DNA of 15,314 nt from Promethearchaeota archaeon (GTDB taxonomy: Archaea > Asgardarchaeota > Lokiarchaeia > Sigynarchaeales > SOKP01): positions 1 through 15,314 of the forward strand of contig JAEOTW010000295.1 in the NCBI GenBank assembly GCA_016839655.1, given 5' to 3'. The translations under genes were made by a program, and so were the position numbers. The notes below the pieces were generated by a model. The model was given only the letters and a program-made list of their open reading frames with translations. It had not been told where the DNA came from and searched no databases. Each line of letters starts with the position of its first letter. Position 1 is the first letter of the stretch. This document shows, one piece after another, positions 13,218 to 15,314 of this stretch.

Positions 13218-14978
13218 TTAATGCGTAAAATAACAATAGAGATGATTATTTTCACGTTTTATAGGATTAACAAATCCAAAACGTTCGAATTGAATTGTGT
13301 GATTCATAGGAATTTTTAAAAGATTTATTTCACCCTTACCATTTGACAAAGTACCATCAGGATTTAAAACTGAAACATTAATGTTTTCATCTTTAGGAAC
13401 CCATTGTATAATGGAAAATTCTCTGTTTATATCCTTACTATGGTACATAGCAAAGATAGTGTTTTTATTCAAATCAATAGAAGTGATCTGAATATTCATT
13501 AAATCTTTTAACCGAACAATTTGATTTTTTTTAATTATTTTCGCATCTGATAAAGAAATTAATAATTTCAATTGGTTATTTTTTATTATGCATTTTATAT
13601 TTCTTTTTCCCTTTTTCGGTTCTGTTGGATGTAACAAAGGTTCTGCTATATATTCTCCTTTAGGAACCTTATCGATTGTGGTGACTATTGGATTTTCAAC
13701 ATAAAAATATCTATTAGAGATTTCATCTATGATATCTTGATTTTTCGAATACAACCAATTTACAGAATATGTTATTCCTGATTGAGACATTCCCAATTCT
13801 AATAAAGATTCTCTTAATGCTTCAGGTTTTATCCCACGTTTTCTAAGAGATTGTAAACTCCAAGTTCTAGGATCTTCCCATCCCTCATAATTTCCACTCT
13901 GAATATTATTTCTTGATTCTGTTTTGCTTAATTTCATATCAGCAAAATTAAGTCTTCCATAATAAAGTAATTCAGCTTTTCTCCAACCAAAATGATCCCA
14001 TATGAATTCTTCAATAATTCCTTCTTTTACTAGATCTATACCTCTCAATATATGTGTTGCCCCAATTAGATAATCGTCAATTGCCCAAGAATAATCGAGC
14101 ATAGGCCATACAATATATTTATTACCTACTCTTGGATGCTCTGCCTCTGAGATTCTCATTATAATATGATCTCTTAAAGCTGGATCTTTCTGGTCCATTC
14201 CAGTTTTTAATCTTACTACAACATCTCCCTCAGAATATTTCCTATTGAGCATAGCATTCCATTCTTTTAGGTTTTCCTCGACAGTTTGGTCCCGATGAGG
14301 GCAATTTTTCTTTACTTTCTTAAAATTTTCTCGAAATTCCGTAGCAGAACAAAAACAAACATAAGCAATATCATCTTTAATTAATTTTTCACAATAATCA
14401 TAAAAAATCTCCAACCTATCACTTTTATAGTATACTTTGCTATAGTTTACTCCTAACCATTCTAAACCATCTTTTATTAAATCATAAGCTTTTGGTAATA
14501 CATATTTAGCTTTAGGACTATCTCGCAATGATTTAGGACTCCCAATAGTATCATCATAAAAAAGAATTAGCTCACCATTATATTTTTTAATATATTCATG
14601 GTTTAATATTATCATCCTGGCGTTTCCTATGTGTAATGCCCCACTTGGGAAAGGAGCTAAGCGCATAACAATTTTTTCAAATTTAGAGGTGTTAGGTAAG
14701 TCAGGTAATTCTTTTTTTTCTTCTAATTTTTCTTTTTTATCTAAAGCATGAGGATCCAACTCCAATAATTTCTTTTTCTGTTCCTCAATATTTAGATTTA
14801 AAATTTTGTTTATGACTTGTTCTAGATTGGGGATTATGGCTTTAGTTTGAGCTCTTAAGTCAGGTCTAGAAGCCATTAATTTTCCCATTATTGCCTTTTT
14901 ATTTGGTATCCCATTAAATTGAACTGCGTTTTTCAGACCATATAACCAAAGTAGTTGCTTAATATCTTTATCAGTCAT
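13218..14978 (-). CDS. gltX: Glutamyl-tRNA synthetase, archaeal type
   Basis: The 586-residue class I synthetase is the archaeal/eukaryotic GlxRS form, with a helical N-terminal extension (about 1-95), a Rossmann catalytic core and a C-terminal beta-barrel anticodon domain. In archaea it makes Glu-tRNA(Glu), and usually also Glu-tRNA(Gln) for GatDE to amidate. Motif 1 is PSGALHIGNAR (H116-I-G-N119), where the last His of HIGH is Asn. Motif 2 is DMKLSKTES (K349-L-S-K-T353). DDT is kept in FYDDTIGSPKS, but the canonical RFDDTDP context is changed. A likely zinc site is C208-x-C210 with C226-x-H228. The C-terminal landmark QFERFGFV and the HP-x-KKGKR segment confirm the barrel. The start ATG at 14978 gives the full extension. 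Confidence 0.95.
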   Translation of the reverse strand: MTDKDIKQLLWLYGLKNAVQFNGIPNKKAIMGKLMASRPDLRAQTKAIIPNLEQVINKILNLNIEEQKKKLLELDPHALDKKEKLEEKKELPDLPNTSKFEKIVMRLAPFPSGALHIGNARMIILNHEYIKKYNGELILFYDDTIGSPKSLRDSPKAKYVLPKAYDLIKDGLEWLGVNYSKVYYKSDRLEIFYDYCEKLIKDDIAYVCFCSATEFRENFKKVKKNCPHRDQTVEENLKEWNAMLNRKYSEGDVVVRLKTGMDQKDPALRDHIIMRISEAEHPRVGNKYIVWPMLDYSWAIDDYLIGATHILRGIDLVKEGIIEEFIWDHFGWRKAELLYYGRLNFADMKLSKTESRNNIQSGNYEGWEDPRTWSLQSLRKRGIKPEALRESLLELGMSQSGITYSVNWLYSKNQDIIDEISNRYFYVENPIVTTIDKVPKGEYIAEPLLHPTEPKKGKRNIKCIIKNNQLKLLISLSDAKIIKKNQIVRLKDLMNIQITSIDLNKNTIFAMYHSKDINREFSIIQWVPKDENINVSVLNPDGTLSNGKGEINLLKIPMNHTIQFERFGFVNPIKRENNHLYCYFTH

Positions 14979-15045
14979 ATACTAGATTCATTTTCCATTG
15001 TATCATTAATGAAGTTTGAAATAAAATATAAAAATACATTAAAAT

Positions 15046-15314
15046 TTATAATTTAGAAAGGTTTTGAATAATATCATTAGTTTCCTTCATAATTCTTTCG
15101 ATTAGGTCTTTTACTGTAGGTAAATCGTGAATAAGACCTACACCTTGACCAACTGAAACTATACCAACATCTAAATTACCTTCTTCATACATCATCTTAG
15201 ATTTAGCCCCAGCAGCAGCATTAAATATTTCCATTTGATTACTTTTAGAATTCTCTAACTCTATGACTTTCTGTGCTGCTTGATTATCCCATACTCGATG
15301 AGTAGCATTAAGTG
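15046..15314 (-). CDS. Nitronate monooxygenase-like flavoprotein, C-terminal part (5' cut)
   Basis: The frame is open from the right edge to the stop at 15046, giving the last 88 residues. They match the C-terminus of the nitronate monooxygenase / 2-nitropropane dioxygenase-like family (COG2070), FMN-dependent TIM-barrel enzymes. Visible blocks are NATHRVWDNQAAQKVIELE, AAAGAKSKMMYEEGNLDVGI and VSVGQGVGLIHDLPTVKDLI, which fit the typical helical C-terminus in which GQ and the IHD-x-PTV segment lie near the flavin. The gene continues outside the window, so the catalytic His and the phosphate-binding loop cannot be examined. In archaea such proteins oxidise nitronates or act as enoyl reductase-like enzymes; the substrate is unknown. 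An A/T-rich gap of 67 bases separates its stop from the gltX start. Confidence 0.85.
   Translation of the reverse strand, partial: LNATHRVWDNQAAQKVIELENSKSNQMEIFNAAAGAKSKMMYEEGNLDVGIVSVGQGVGLIHDLPTVKDLIERIMKETNDIIQNLSKL

Noticed and set aside
1..15314. CRISPR array, insertion sequence, prophage or defence island
   Set aside because: No regularly spaced repeats, transposase, integrase, att-like duplication beside the tRNA or known defence domain was seen; base composition is even across the window.

Overview
The window looks like a piece of an A+T-rich archaeal chromosome, probably from an Asgard (Promethearchaeota, Lokiarchaeia-like) lineage. Archaeal identity is firm: there is a histone-fold protein, ribosomal protein eS8, SRP19, a 20S proteasome beta subunit with its propeptide, an archaeal-type GluRS, a DUF4443 winged-helix protein and a tRNA-Pro without an encoded CCA. 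The Asgard placement is an inference. It rests on the low GC, the Rpn11-like JAMM protein, the large zinc-ribbon/beta-sandwich proteins and the zinc-ribbon CPBP protease, and no marker phylogeny was possible here.

Layout. 1-776 (-) is the N-terminal part of a metallo-beta-lactamase-fold hydrolase, divergent from a 2H phosphoesterase / 2'-5' RNA ligase-like gene (833-1381, +). A histone gene (1448-1669, -) and an M50-like membrane metalloprotease homologue (2299-2919, +) flank a 629-base A/T-rich gap. At 2937-3926 (-) is an unrecognised beta-sandwich protein with a C-terminal zinc ribbon. A divergent pair, DUF4443 regulator plus JAMM isopeptidase (4055-5245, +), runs tail-to-tail into the proteasome beta gene (5266-5904, -), which in turn is divergent from rps8e (6080-6457, +). 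An apparent operon srp19-hypA-nudix reads leftward (7916-6477). tRNA-Pro(GGG) lies at 8077-8150, followed by two small genes (8302-8502 and 8636-8938, +).

The right half is all on the minus strand. It holds a CPBP protease gene directly upstream of an MtxX / methanogenesis-marker-4 homologue (11020-9006), a 637-residue protein with an N-terminal zinc ribbon, long helical middle and C-terminal beta-sandwich (13019-11106), glutamyl-tRNA synthetase (14978-13218), and the C-terminal part of a nitronate monooxygenase-like flavoprotein running off the right edge.

Functionally this is mostly a housekeeping region: translation (eS8, GluRS, tRNA-Pro), protein targeting (SRP19), proteolysis (proteasome beta, JAMM, CPBP, M50-like) and chromatin (histone). 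HypA implies that the organism makes a [NiFe] hydrogenase or another nickel enzyme. No mobile element, CRISPR array or sign of recent transfer was seen. The most interesting items are the two unassigned zinc-ribbon/beta-sandwich proteins with mirror-image domain order, the JAMM gene beside the proteasome gene, and the MtxX homologue.
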